The translations under genes were made by a program, and so were the position numbers. From the NCBI RefSeq assembly GCF_003207855.1, contig NZ_NKTZ01000002.1, positions 310,001-374,000 on the forward strand: DNA of 64,000 bases, read 5' to 3'. The notes beneath the pieces were generated by a model. It did not search any database, had not been told where the DNA came from, and worked only from the letters and a program-made list of their open reading frames with translations. Positions 27,327 through 36,177 of this stretch are shown one piece after another. The stretch is from Komagataeibacter rhaeticus (GTDB lineage: Bacteria; Pseudomonadota; Alphaproteobacteria; Acetobacterales; Acetobacteraceae). Positions within the stretch are counted from its first letter, which is position 1; the number at the start of each line of letters is the position of its first letter.

Positions 27327-28256
27327 CTATTCGCGCGCCTGTCGTGCCGCGAGGGCATTGAAGCAGAGTGCCGCCCCCTGTGCCTGGGCCGGGCTGTCAT
27401 CAAGGAAATGCGTGTCGTCCACCCGTTTCTGGCCGGTTATGCGCGCGCTGCAGTAATCAAACAGGGCACGGCTGTCCCGCACCCGCGTGCAGTTGAGCAG
27501 GCCGGTAAAACTGACATACCCCGCATGCGCGCCCAGGCCCGTCACATAGGACGCGCACTGCCGCAGTACCGGGGCGGGCAGCCTGCGGGCCATGATGGTG
27601 GCATAGGCCGCTTCCTCCCTGCGGGTGCAGGCGTCACTTCCCGCCGCGTCGTGATGGGTGGCGCAGTACTGCACCATGGCGCCATGCAGGTAGCCACTTT
27701 CAGCCTTGCTATGGGCCCACAGGGCATCGGCCGCGCGGCGGTAATGGAACAGGCCGGCCCGCCGGTCAGGGGAGATGGCGCCGAACGGCACCGGGCGGGA
27801 ACCGCAGTACAGGCTCATGTCATACAGTTCCGGTCTGTCCGGCTGACTTTCAAAATCCAGGTACAGCGGATTGAGCGGCAGGGGGCACAGCTGCCCCCCC
27901 GCGGGCAGGCGCGGGTTCTGGCCATATTCCACCTGATAGACCAGATGGCCGGCACGGGCGGGCACCAGTGTCACTTCCAGCTGTTCGCCATTGGTCAGGT
28001 CTATCGCATTTTCCGACAGGCGCAGTTCCCCCGTATCACCCGCACCGGCCAGCCCCTCCGGGCGCAGCACGAAATACTGGGGCGCGTCATGCGCCAGTTC
28101 GCTGCCATCGAAGCGCTCGTTATCGGCGCGGGCCGGCGTAATGAACAGCAGGGCAGCCAGCACGCCCGCCAGCATCATGCCCGACCGGCCTGACCGCCAC
28201 CGCCCCGCAGATTCCATTTCAAGCATGTTCCATCGACCCAATCGCTTAATAATCAT
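27327..28256 (-). CDS. Cys-rich secreted protein, unknown function
   Basis: Up to 309 residues. A signal peptide begins within the first 45 residues (MMLAGVLAALLFITPARA). Met1, Met11, Met14 and Met27 are possible starts and none has a strong ribosome site. The mature part has eight Cys (LCPLP, YCGS, YCATH, ACTRR, QCASY, NCTRV, YCSAR, LCFNA), an even number that suggests disulfides in the periplasm. Spacing and the helical look of the C-terminal half resemble a Cys-paired repeat protein, but no family was recognised. It converges on the Mrr-like gene with a 35-bp gap. Confidence 0.65.
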   Translation of the reverse strand: MIIKRLGRWNMLEMESAGRWRSGRSGMMLAGVLAALLFITPARADNERFDGSELAHDAPQYFVLRPEGLAGAGDTGELRLSENAIDLTNGEQLEVTLVPARAGHLVYQVEYGQNPRLPAGGQLCPLPLNPLYLDFESQPDRPELYDMSLYCGSRPVPFGAISPDRRAGLFHYRRAADALWAHSKAESGYLHGAMVQYCATHHDAAGSDACTRREEAAYATIMARRLPAPVLRQCASYVTGLGAHAGYVSFTGLLNCTRVRDSRALFDYCSARITGQKRVDDTHFLDDSPAQAQGAALCFNALAARQARE

Positions 28257-28684
28257 GCATTAATTGCTGATGTTTTGAAAAAAATGTCTGTTTTTTAGTC
28301 ATAACGCATTTATCAAGGCATCCATGCTTGTCAGCGGTTATTCCGTCTGACAATGTTCGCCGCAGAACAACTGTCTGATGCCACATGATATTTCTTTCCA
28401 CCCTTTTGCATGTTCCCGGCCAGGACCCGTCTGATACGGCGGACTGGCGGCGCGGGACAGGCCAGGGCGGAACGGAAACCGAAACTGCATCTTTTTTATA
28501 CACGACCGTCGCCCTCGCCCTGACCGCCCATGCCGGCCGGGCCATGGGGTTACCCTTATTACGCCAGCGTGCGGCCGTCACCACCCCCACTGTTGCAGGC
28601 TGAACGGATGCCACATCCCCGACCGCCCGTTATCCGATGCATTCCGCCCCTCCCCCCCGTGCCGATCATGGCGGAGACCCCAGC
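28257..28684. other. Divergent intergenic region
   Basis: About 430 bp between the Cys-rich secreted gene (minus) and the amino acid permease (plus). It is AT-richer near 28257-28330. It should hold both promoters. No convincing gene or RNA was seen. Confidence 0.4.
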
Positions 28685-30136
28685 ATGACCAGACCCGACC
28701 CCGCGCAGGAAGACGGCACGCCCATCCTGCCAGAGGAAAATGACGGCTATCACAAGGGCCTTGGCGCACGCCAGATCCAGATGATCGCCGTTGGCGGCGC
28801 GATCGGGACCGGGCTGTTCCTGGGGGCCGGGTCGCGGCTGCAGGCGGCGGGTCCGTCGCTGGCGCTGGTGTATCTGATCTGCGGGCTGTTCTCGTTCCTG
28901 ATCATGCGCGCCCTGGGTGAACTGGTGATGTACCGCCCGACCTGTGGCAGCTTTGTTTCCTATGCGCGGGAATTCCTGGGGGAAAAGGCGGCCTTTGTCG
29001 CGGGATGGCTGTCATTCCTGAACTGGGCCATGACGGGCATTGTCGATATTACGGCGGTGGCGCTGTACATGCATTTCTGGGGCACGTTCGCCGCCGTGCC
29101 GCAATGGGCCTTCGCCCTTATGGCGCTGGGCATTGTCACGACGCTGAACATGGTGGGCGTGAAGTGGTTCGGGGAAATCGAGTTCTGGTTCTCCCTAATC
29201 AAGATCGTCGCACTGTGCCTGTTCCTGGTCATTGGCAGCGTGATCCTGGGCGTACGCATGCCGGTGGGCGGCCACCAGACGGGGCTGCACCTGATTGCCG
29301 ATAATGGCGGCCTCTTTCCCCACGGGCTGATCCCGTGCCTGCTGCTGGTACAGGGCGTGGTGTTCGCCTATTCCGGCATTGAACTGATCGGCACGGCGGC
29401 GGGGGAATGCGCCGATGTGCGCACGGTGCTGCCACGCAGCATCAACAGCGTCATCTGGCGCATCGGGCTGTTCTATGTGTTCTCGGTCGTGCTGCTGGTC
29501 AATCTGCTGCCCTGGACGGCCTATCACGCGGGCACCAGCCCGTTCGTGACCTTTTTTGAGGCACTGGGCATACCCGGTGTCGATACCATCATGAACATCG
29601 TGGTGCTGACCGCGGCCCTGTCCAGCCTCAATTCCGGGCTGTATTCCACCGGGCGCGTACTGCGCGCCATGGCGCTTGGGGGGGCCGCACCCGGCATGCT
29701 CGCGCGCATGAACGCGCATTCCGTGCCTGCCAACGGCATCCTGCTTACGGTTGCGGTCTATCTGGTGGGGGTGGTGCTGAACTATGTCGTACCGTCCCAG
29801 GTGTTCGAGATCGTGCTGAACATGGCAGCACTTGGCATCATCAGCACATGGGCCTTCATCCTGCTCAGCCAGATCAGGCTGCGGCAGGCGGTACGCAGCG
29901 GACGGATCGCGCCCGCCGGTTTTGAAATGCCGGGCGCGCCCTTCACGTCATGGCTCACCCTGGCCTTTCTGGGCTGCGTGGTGGTGCTGATGGCGTGCGA
30001 TTATCCAAACGGCACCTGCACGCTGGCCAGCATTCCGGTGGTCGGGCTGCTGCTGGTGGCGGGCTGGAAATACCTGGCCCCCGCCCGCGAGGCGTACGCC
30101 ACGCAGGCGCAGGACGCGCCCCCGCCGGGCGCATGA
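28685..30136 (+). CDS. ansP: Amino acid permease of the APC superfamily, likely L-asparagine permease
   Basis: 483-residue inner-membrane transporter with 12 predicted helices. The APC/AAT start is diagnostic: YHKGLGARQIQMIAVGGAIGTGLFLGAG. It continues with FLIMRALGELVMYRP and SFVSYAREFLGEKAAFVAGWL. AAT-family members carry Asn, GABA, Phe and others. Asparagine is proposed because an asparaginase gene lies 1.4 kb downstream on the opposite strand and the GIELIGTAAGECADVRTVLPRSINSV stretch is AnsP-like. GGAG lies 8 nt before ATG 28685. The longer frame from 28637 lacks support. Confidence 0.82.
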   Translation: MTRPDPAQEDGTPILPEENDGYHKGLGARQIQMIAVGGAIGTGLFLGAGSRLQAAGPSLALVYLICGLFSFLIMRALGELVMYRPTCGSFVSYAREFLGEKAAFVAGWLSFLNWAMTGIVDITAVALYMHFWGTFAAVPQWAFALMALGIVTTLNMVGVKWFGEIEFWFSLIKIVALCLFLVIGSVILGVRMPVGGHQTGLHLIADNGGLFPHGLIPCLLLVQGVVFAYSGIELIGTAAGECADVRTVLPRSINSVIWRIGLFYVFSVVLLVNLLPWTAYHAGTSPFVTFFEALGIPGVDTIMNIVVLTAALSSLNSGLYSTGRVLRAMALGGAAPGMLARMNAHSVPANGILLTVAVYLVGVVLNYVVPSQVFEIVLNMAALGIISTWAFILLSQIRLRQAVRSGRIAPAGFEMPGAPFTSWLTLAFLGCVVVLMACDYPNGTCTLASIPVVGLLLVAGWKYLAPAREAYATQAQDAPPPGA

Positions 30137-30140
30137 AAAA

Positions 30141-30168
30141 CGGCGGGGGAACTGCCATTCCCCCGCCG
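30141..30168 (+). terminator. Strong hairpin after the permease gene
   Basis: Perfect 11-bp stem CGGCGGGGGAA / TTCCCCCGCCG with a 6-nt loop starts 5 nt after the permease stop. There is no clear U-run, so it may end transcription weakly or stabilise the 3' end. Confidence 0.6.
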
Positions 30169-30342
30169 GTTCAGCCGGTCCCGCCAAAGCAAGGAGTACA
30201 ACAGGAAATGCCCTGACACCGTGCCTGCTGCCACAGCGCATGGCCCCACGACACCCAGCCTCCCGTACCATCAGCCATAAACAGGACCCGGCACGCACTG
30301 CCATGCGTGAAGGGATGCCCAAAGCAGGAAATGGCCGCAACC

Positions 30343-31464
30343 ATGTCTCCCACGATACGTGCCCGCGCAGTGCGATGCGCCGGCCGCCGCCCCTGGTGCA
30401 ATGCAGCCACATTGCAGGCAGGGACGGGCTACCCCTACCATGCAGCATCATACATTCCGGTAACGGAATCAATATTATTCGTTGCGCTATCGGTCCTTGT
30501 GCTCTCTGTCGCCCCGGCACGGGCGGAAAACACGGGCAACGGCACCGCCGCCGGTTCGCAGGGACAGCGGGAGACCTACAGCCAGTGGTATACCGGCTCA
30601 CTCGTCTCGCCTTCCGGTGCGCTGACGAAAGCGGGCGTCTTTGCATGGGAGCCGTATGTCGCCTACAGCCAGCCGGTGGGGTATCTGGGCAGTACGGGGG
30701 GCAGCATGCCGGTCCATGACCGGGCGCATGCGGTTTCCAGCTTCACGCTCTATAAATATTCCCTCACCAATTCCGTCAGCCTGCAGATGACACCGGACAT
30801 AAGCTACGGCTGGCGCCGGGGGCATGGTGGCACGACCAGCGGCCTGAAAATGGGCGACCTGCCGGTGGATGTGATGTGGCGCTACCTTGATGCGGACCCA
30901 CGGCGCTATATTCCGGCCCTGAGCCTGTTCGTGGGAGTGGCCTTCCCCTCGGGCGACTATACAAGGCTCGGGCGTAATGAGGATGGCGTGGGCACGGGCA
31001 CCTATACCTTCCGCCTGGCCCTGACGGAACAGTCCACCTATACCCTGCCCGGCCACCATGAACTGCGGCTGCGCATGTGGGGCACATTCCGCCGTGCGCT
31101 GACGCAGGCCCATATTGCCGATACCTCCAGCTACGGCACCACCGCCGGGTTCCGGGGGCTGGCCCATCCGGGCATGTATGGGGAAAGCGGTTTTTCACTG
31201 GAATATGGCGTGAACCAGAAATGGGTCATCGCCATGGATCTGGCACGCGACTGGGCCAATGGCGCGGTGGTACGCGGGCATGACGCACAGGGCCGCTATC
31301 AGACCCTGACGGGCCAGGCTTCGGGTGACTGGCTGGTTGCCCCGGCCGTTGAATATAACTGGTCACCCCGTTTTGGCGTGATTGCGGGGGTGACGGCCAT
31401 CTTTGCCGGGCACAATACCGGGCAGGTCATCTCACCACAGGTGGCGTTCAACAGTGTTTTCTAA
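30343..31464 (+). CDS. Outer-membrane beta-barrel protein (phenol MetA pathway type), start uncertain
   Basis: Roughly 290 mature residues rich in alternating aromatic strands. The C-terminus ends in Phe (ISPQVAFNSVF), as outer-membrane barrels do. Typical pieces: GVFAWEPYVAYSQPVGYL, PDISYGWR, SLFVGVAFPSGDYTRLG, GTYTFRLALTEQSTYTLPGHHELRLRMWG, WLVAPAVEYNWSPRFGVIAGV. A hydrophobic export segment (SILFVALSVLVLSVAPARA) lies at about 30471-30527, but no ATG, GTG or TTG opens it in frame. The chosen start adds a 43-residue leader. An out-of-frame ATG at 30440 suggests a frameshift or sequencing error. Function unknown. Confidence 0.65.
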   Translation: MSPTIRARAVRCAGRRPWCNAATLQAGTGYPYHAASYIPVTESILFVALSVLVLSVAPARAENTGNGTAAGSQGQRETYSQWYTGSLVSPSGALTKAGVFAWEPYVAYSQPVGYLGSTGGSMPVHDRAHAVSSFTLYKYSLTNSVSLQMTPDISYGWRRGHGGTTSGLKMGDLPVDVMWRYLDADPRRYIPALSLFVGVAFPSGDYTRLGRNEDGVGTGTYTFRLALTEQSTYTLPGHHELRLRMWGTFRRALTQAHIADTSSYGTTAGFRGLAHPGMYGESGFSLEYGVNQKWVIAMDLARDWANGAVVRGHDAQGRYQTLTGQASGDWLVAPAVEYNWSPRFGVIAGVTAIFAGHNTGQVISPQVAFNSVF

Positions 31465-31491
31465 AAACCGTGCCTGCTGCAGGACCATTCA

Positions 31492-31577
31492 AGAATAAAC
31501 GTTCTTGGATGCTGCCTTTTCTCAAAAAGACAGCGTTCTTCGAAGCTTTTTGAAAAAAGCTTCACCAAAAACTTCTT
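31492..31577 (-). repeat. Cloverleaf-like dispersed repeat, copy C
   Basis: Read on the minus strand this copy has AAGTTTTTGGTG, a near-perfect GAAGCTTTTTTCAAAAAGC hairpin, GAAGAACGCTG, a second hairpin (CTGTCTTTTTGAGAAAAGGCAG) and a degenerate outer arm. It lies between the converging outer-membrane protein and asparaginase genes. Confidence 0.85.
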
Positions 31578-31583
31578 CATGAT

Positions 31584-32585
31584 TTACGGCATGTCAAACA
31601 GCACCTGCATGCCGGCCGGGTCCATGCCGGTCATGAGCGCCAGTGTAAGCAGGATGCGGGCCTGCCTTGGCCGCATATGCCCGGCTGCCAGAATGCCGCG
31701 CTGGCATAAGTCCTGCCGCCGCACCACGCCGCCGCAATAGCCGCTGGTGGCCTGCACCACCACCACGCCACGGGCCACGGCTTCATCCAGCGCCGCATTC
31801 TCGGCAGGTGTGCACATGCCCGGCAGCATCCCCGCGGAAATCAGGCCGCGCGCCCCCGCCGCCACAAAGGCACGCATGCCCACGCCATCGGCACCGGCGT
31901 GGCTGTAGCAGATATCCACGCGCGGGATTGCGCCGCCCGCGCCGTAACCGGCGGGCCAGCCAATGTGCCGGCGGTAGGCGGACATGCGGCCAAAAAGGAC
32001 CCGATTGGCCTCGACCATGCCCACCGGCCCGAAATCGGGGGAACGGAAGGTCTCCAGTTGGTAGGTCGAAGCCTTGGTGACTTCCTGCGCCGCATGGATC
32101 TCGTTATTCGCCACGACCAGCACGCCCCGGCCCGCCGCCTGCGGGGCGGACGCCACCAGCAGGGCTGCGAACAGGTTGGCCGGGCCATCGGCGCTGATGG
32201 CGCTGGCCGGGCGCTGGGCCCCCACCACCACGACGGGGCAGGCCACGTCCAGCACCAGGTCAAGGAAGCAGGCCGCCTCCTCCAGCGACGAGGTCCCGTG
32301 CGTGACCACAATTCCATTCAGGTCGGGCTGCGTGGCAAGGGCATGGCTGATGACACCGGCCAGTTCAAACCAGCGCGGCAGGGTCATCTCCACGCTGTCG
32401 CAGCTTGAAAATGGAATGCCACGCACGTCAAAGCGCGCCCGCACCGCCGCCGGCAGGGCCGCCAGCAGGTCGCCGCCACCAAGGCTCGTGCCGATTTCCG
32501 CATAATCCACCGTATCACGCGGGTCGGCCGCCTGCCGGGCGATGGTGCCGCCAGTGGAAATGATGGCTATGACAGGTCGCTGCAT
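31584..32585 (-). CDS. L-asparaginase family amidohydrolase
   Basis: Hydrolyses asparagine to aspartate and ammonia. It is 333 residues, and no signal peptide is visible, so it is cytoplasmic. Catalytic landmarks: ISTGGTIARQ (first Thr nucleophile), THGTSSLEEAA (second Thr), VGAQRPASAISADGPANL and the Lys in EVTKAS. The residue after the second active-site Thr is Ser where type II enzymes have Asp, which contacts the substrate amino group. Activity on asparagine is therefore likely but not certain. Met at 32600 or 32636 are other possible starts. With the permease it would make an asparagine-use pair. Confidence 0.88.
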   Translation of the reverse strand: MQRPVIAIISTGGTIARQAADPRDTVDYAEIGTSLGGGDLLAALPAAVRARFDVRGIPFSSCDSVEMTLPRWFELAGVISHALATQPDLNGIVVTHGTSSLEEAACFLDLVLDVACPVVVVGAQRPASAISADGPANLFAALLVASAPQAAGRGVLVVANNEIHAAQEVTKASTYQLETFRSPDFGPVGMVEANRVLFGRMSAYRRHIGWPAGYGAGGAIPRVDICYSHAGADGVGMRAFVAAGARGLISAGMLPGMCTPAENAALDEAVARGVVVVQATSGYCGGVVRRQDLCQRGILAAGHMRPRQARILLTLALMTGMDPAGMQVLFDMP

Positions 32586-32684
32586 TCCGGGATTCCCCAT
32601 GATCGGATCGGTGCGGGCCATCAATCCCGCGCGCACCGTTCCGTGTCAAACAACAAGGCGCCCGGTGGCGGGCGTTACGGACGC

Positions 32685-33950
32685 TTACTGGTAAAGCCCC
32701 GGTTCGGGCACCCAGCCGGTCAGCAGGTGGCGGCCGATTTCCGCATTCTTCCAGTCCACGGGGTCATGCAGGGATATGGTGCGGGCATCGCGCCAGTAGC
32801 GGTCGAATGCGTTGGCGGCATCCGTGCCCCGCGCACCCGCCGCCGCCGGTGCATCGCTGGCCGCGCGCAGGCCCGCGCGCGTGGCGACCGAACGCGCAGC
32901 ACTGGCCGCCATCGCCACCGCATTACGCGACACCTGCCCCTGTTCATACTGGTCCAGCATCCGGCCCGCCGCCATCACGGCGCAGTAGGCGCCAAACAGG
33001 TCGGCCCCGATCTCACCCAGCAGGCGGCGCACATAGGGGTCCTGATCCGCGCTTTCCACCCCTGCCGCCCCCCACGGCCGGGCCTGCCGGGGCACGAATG
33101 CGCATACGGCCCGCACCGCGCCAATACCGATACCGGTCAGGATTGCACTGAAACCGGCCTGAAAACGCAGGGCCACATGCCGGGGCAGGTCGGCATCGGG
33201 CAACAGCGCGTTCCACCTGTCCGCCACCCGCACGCGGTCCAGTGTCACGGTGCCGGAATCCGTGGCGCGCTGGCCCATGCGGTTCCAGTCATGGTGAAAG
33301 GCAAGGCCCGGCGTATTACGCGGCACAAGGTCCATGCGCACGCCCGCGCGGACCGAACCCGCCTTCTGTGCCGCTACCGGATCGAATGAGGAGACAGCCA
33401 CCAGATCCGCACCCGATGCACCCGTGGCATAGATCTTGCGGCCCGATATGAAATGCGTGCCCTCGGGGCCGGGCTGCGCCAGTGTCTGCAGGAAACTGTC
33501 GGCCGTGCGCCCGTTTTCCGCCACTGCCATACCCAGTATGATATGGTCACTGACAATGCGGGCGCCAAGTTCCGCCTTCAGGCCCGCCGGCGCATAGGCA
33601 AAGATTTCCCGCAGCAGGTCATCATGCACCTTGTAGATCTGGGCCACCGCCGGGTCCGCCACGGCAAGGCGCAGCATGAGTTCAAGCGAAAGGTCCTGCC
33701 CCATGCCCATCCCGCCCCATTCCACCGGCACGGCCAGCGCAAGGATGCCGGTGGGCTTCAGGGCGGCAATGGCCTGATGGGGGTAGCCGCCAGTGCGGTC
33801 GCGCTGCACCGCCGTGGGCGCGATACAGGTATCGAGCACATGCTGCACACGCAGCAGCACCGCCCCCACCGGCCCGCTTACGGGACGGGAGGGCAGCAGG
33901 TCATGCAGCAGGGGGGGCAGGCAGTACCCGCCAGTGGGCAATGTGGTCAT
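32685..33950 (-). CDS. Acyl-CoA-dehydrogenase-fold flavin monooxygenase, SfnB/DszC-like
   Basis: 421 residues of the acyl-CoA dehydrogenase fold. N-terminal helical domain with VPVEWGGMGMG, middle beta domain (GMAVAENGR, ISGRKIYATGASGADLVAVS), and a C-terminal helical domain. The end, WRDARTISLHDPVDWKNAEIGRHLLTGWVPEPGLY, is typical of the SfnB/DszC branch. This branch includes FMNH2-dependent monooxygenases and sulfur-acquisition oxidoreductases, not CoA enzymes. The catalytic Glu of true acyl-CoA dehydrogenases is not apparent. Substrate unknown. It is 99 bp upstream of the asparaginase on the same strand, so co-transcription is possible. Confidence 0.78.
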   Translation of the reverse strand: MTTLPTGGYCLPPLLHDLLPSRPVSGPVGAVLLRVQHVLDTCIAPTAVQRDRTGGYPHQAIAALKPTGILALAVPVEWGGMGMGQDLSLELMLRLAVADPAVAQIYKVHDDLLREIFAYAPAGLKAELGARIVSDHIILGMAVAENGRTADSFLQTLAQPGPEGTHFISGRKIYATGASGADLVAVSSFDPVAAQKAGSVRAGVRMDLVPRNTPGLAFHHDWNRMGQRATDSGTVTLDRVRVADRWNALLPDADLPRHVALRFQAGFSAILTGIGIGAVRAVCAFVPRQARPWGAAGVESADQDPYVRRLLGEIGADLFGAYCAVMAAGRMLDQYEQGQVSRNAVAMAASAARSVATRAGLRAASDAPAAAGARGTDAANAFDRYWRDARTISLHDPVDWKNAEIGRHLLTGWVPEPGLYQ

Positions 33951-34001
33951 GCCGCACGATAGGAAAGACGGAACAGGCCGGCAACCACCCTGCCCCTGGG
34001 T

Positions 34002-35228
34002 CTAGCCGCCCGCCTGCCTGCGGGCGGCAGCGCGGATATCGCTCAGCGTGACCAGCCAGATCACGAACCCGCCCATGGCCAGGCAGGCCCCCACCCAGCC
34101 CACCGAGGCCCAGCCCAGCCCGGCACTGATTGCAAGCCCGCCCAGCGCCGGGCCGATTGCATTGGCCATGTTGAACGCGCTCTGGTTCATCGCAGCGGCA
34201 AGGGCCTGCGCATCCACCGCCACGCTAAGCAGGCGGGACTGGATCACGGTGCCCAGCCCACCCCCGCACCCGATCATGAACACGATGGGCATCATGCCCC
34301 ACACGGAATGCACCGAACCGGGAAAACCCGCCAGTGCCGCCGCATTGACCAGAAGCGTGCCGCCGATGGTCGGCATCATCTTCCTGTCCGCCGCCCAGGC
34401 GCAGGCCATGGTGCCAACCGTCATGCCCACGCCAAACACCGCCAGCATGACGGGGGTCATGTAGGCCGGTGCGTGCGTCACCACCTGCAGGATGGATGCC
34501 AGATAGGTATAGACACAGAAAATGCCGCCAAAACCCACAATACCGATGCCCAGCGTCAGCCAGACCTGCCGGTTGCGCAGGGCGCGCACTTCCGTCATGG
34601 CGCTGGCATGTGGACGCGGCGGGTCCAGGGGTACGAAGCGCATGATCAGCAGCATCGTGCACAGGGCCAGCCCCGCGATCAGCACGAAGGCCCAGCGCCA
34701 GCCCATCAGCATGCCCAGTCCGTTGGCCATGGGCACGCCACCGATCGTGGCGATGGTCAGCCCCAGCACCACGCGCGCCACCGCCTGCGTGCGCCGGTTG
34801 ATCGGCACAAGCGAGGACGCGACAATACCCGCCGTACCGAAATAGGCCCCGTGCGGCAGGCCGCTTACGAAGCGGCACAGCAGCAGCCACCCATAACCCG
34901 GCGCCAGCGCGGTCAGCCCGTTGCCCAGCACATACAGGACCATCATGCCGATCAGCAGGTGCTTGCGGCTCATCTTCGCGCCAAGCATGGCGATAAGGGG
35001 CGCGCCCACGCACACGCCTGCCGCATAGGCCTCGATCGCATGACCGGCCTGCGGCACGGTGACATGCATGTCCGCCGAAATCATGGGCACAAGGCTCATG
35101 GCCGCGAATTCGGCCGTGCCGATGGCGAAACCACCCAGCGCCAGAATGAAGAAGATCAGGCCGGGACTGACGGCGTCACGAACGGAAGCATCCGCCCCCA
35201 CGCCGGGACTGGTTGGTGTATCTGTCAT
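34002..35228 (-). CDS. MFS transporter, DHA1 family (AraJ/YdhP-like)
   Basis: 408-residue inner-membrane protein with 12 predicted helices. The MFS features include IGTAEFAAMSLVPMISADMHVTVPQAG in TM1-2, the loop 2-3 motif GAKMSRKHLLIGMM, the helix 4 Arg in LLLCRFVSGLPHGAYFG, and a symmetrical second half with WAADRKMMPTIGG. This pattern is close to the arabinose-polymer/drug DHA1 group. The substrate cannot be inferred. It lies 51 bp upstream of the SfnB-like gene on the same strand. Confidence 0.85.
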   Translation of the reverse strand: MTDTPTSPGVGADASVRDAVSPGLIFFILALGGFAIGTAEFAAMSLVPMISADMHVTVPQAGHAIEAYAAGVCVGAPLIAMLGAKMSRKHLLIGMMVLYVLGNGLTALAPGYGWLLLCRFVSGLPHGAYFGTAGIVASSLVPINRRTQAVARVVLGLTIATIGGVPMANGLGMLMGWRWAFVLIAGLALCTMLLIMRFVPLDPPRPHASAMTEVRALRNRQVWLTLGIGIVGFGGIFCVYTYLASILQVVTHAPAYMTPVMLAVFGVGMTVGTMACAWAADRKMMPTIGGTLLVNAAALAGFPGSVHSVWGMMPIVFMIGCGGGLGTVIQSRLLSVAVDAQALAAAMNQSAFNMANAIGPALGGLAISAGLGWASVGWVGACLAMGGFVIWLVTLSDIRAAARRQAGG

Positions 35229-35495
35229 GCACAGGCTCGGGACAAGGGAGGAAAAGCGCAGTTACGCACGCCGTTCCATGGCCGATACACCCATGCCAGA
35301 CAGGCTACAAGCCCGCATGGAACATGAAGTCCATATCTTCAGCCTATGGCTATACCCGTCATCACCCACCACGGGGTGACAGACCATCCCCCGCAAGCGG
35401 CGGCCAGTACGCCGGATATCCGCGCAAGCCAGGCCGCAGGCATGAAAAAAGACGCCGAAGCGCCTGTCATCATCCGTATCCAGAACTGTCTGCCC
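35229..35495. other. Intergenic region downstream of the 43-residue peptide
   Basis: About 270 bp upstream of the MFS transporter start. No gene or repeat was seen. The minus-strand promoter of the MFS gene should lie here. Confidence 0.4.
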
Positions 35496-35530
35496 GCCGG
35501 CCATTCCCGCTTTATTGCGGGAATTCCGGC
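35496..35530 (-). terminator. Hairpin after the 43-residue peptide gene
   Basis: Stem ATTCCCGC / GCGGGAAT (8 bp) with loop TTTATT (plus strand), extended by GCCGG / CCGGC across one mismatch on each side. It starts about 32 nt after the peptide stop. No U-run follows. Confidence 0.55.
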
Positions 35531-35561
35531 TGCAGGGGTGTCAGGACAGAAACCCCGGCAA

Positions 35562-35693
35562 TCAGGCAGCGCGATCGGACACGATGGTGGCAACCATCAG
35601 GGCGGCGATCATGGGCAGGAAAGCAACCATGGTCAGGGAAGACATGGCGTTGACGGAGTGGGCAATCATGGTGCTGATGTTTGCGATGAACAT
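35562..35693 (-). CDS. 43-residue small membrane protein, unknown
   Basis: Short frame with strong signals. AGAGGAAAA lies just upstream of the ATG at 35693, and the product has one hydrophobic stretch (residues 18-38, LTMVAFLPMIAALMVATIV) flanked by a polar N-terminal helix and a charged end (SDRAA). There are six Met in 43 residues. A palindrome sits in the leader (35765-35786) and a hairpin follows the stop, so it looks like its own transcription unit. No family was recognised. It could be a small regulator of a membrane complex, a toxin-like peptide, or a stress peptide. Confidence 0.6.
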   Translation of the reverse strand: MFIANISTMIAHSVNAMSSLTMVAFLPMIAALMVATIVSDRAA

Positions 35694-35764
35694 TTGTTTT
35701 TCCTCTGGTGTCGAGTTGATGAACGGGAAAGAACACCAGAACCGAAATACAGGCAATGAAAATC

Positions 35765-35786
35765 GTATGGTATTTCCTGACCATAC
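35765..35786. promoter_or_regulatory. 22-bp palindrome in the leader of the 43-residue peptide
   Basis: Perfect 7-bp arms GTATGGT and ACCATAC with an 8-nt spacer, about 75 nt before the peptide start. It could be an operator or an RNA hairpin. Confidence 0.4.
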
Positions 35787-36115
35787 CTGGATCATTACAT
35801 ATTTATTATGATATTTGTGACCAACAAATACTCATGAACACCTGACCATCAGGCTCCTGCTCCATAAAGGACAGGAAGGAATGCCATCAAAAGCGGCAGA
35901 ACCGGTTCAGGTCAGGAAAGGGAGCAAAATAAGGTGGCTGGAATTTATGCAAATGCACAAATTTTAACCACACACGATCACGTTTTTGTGATGCCGCTTG
36001 CTGCTTTTATGCTCTGGTTCTGTCCCGCTTTCGGGACCCGTCCGCCGCATATTTTGCGACACCATAAAAAACAGTCGTATTTTCAATAACCTGCATGACG
36101 GCATTCGTCCAGCTT
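35787..36115. other. AT-richer intergenic region
   Basis: About 330 bp between the leader palindrome and the decarboxylase terminator. It is expected to hold the promoter of the 43-residue peptide. No gene or RNA was seen. Confidence 0.4.
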
Positions 36116-36155
36116 AAAAACAGGTCTTTCGCCATCGGAGATGAAAAAAGACCTG
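36116..36155 (-). terminator. Intrinsic terminator of the decarboxylase gene
   Basis: On the minus strand, stem CAGGTCTTT / AAAGACCTG (9 bp) with a 17-nt loop is followed by TTTTT. It lies 23 nt past the decarboxylase stop. Confidence 0.85.
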
Positions 36156-36177
36156 CCGCCATTTTATGCGCCGTCTT

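Noticed and set aside
35440-35480. GAAAAAAGACGCC stretch resembling one stem of the dispersed repeat
   Set aside because: Only one short arm matches and the rest of the repeat is absent.
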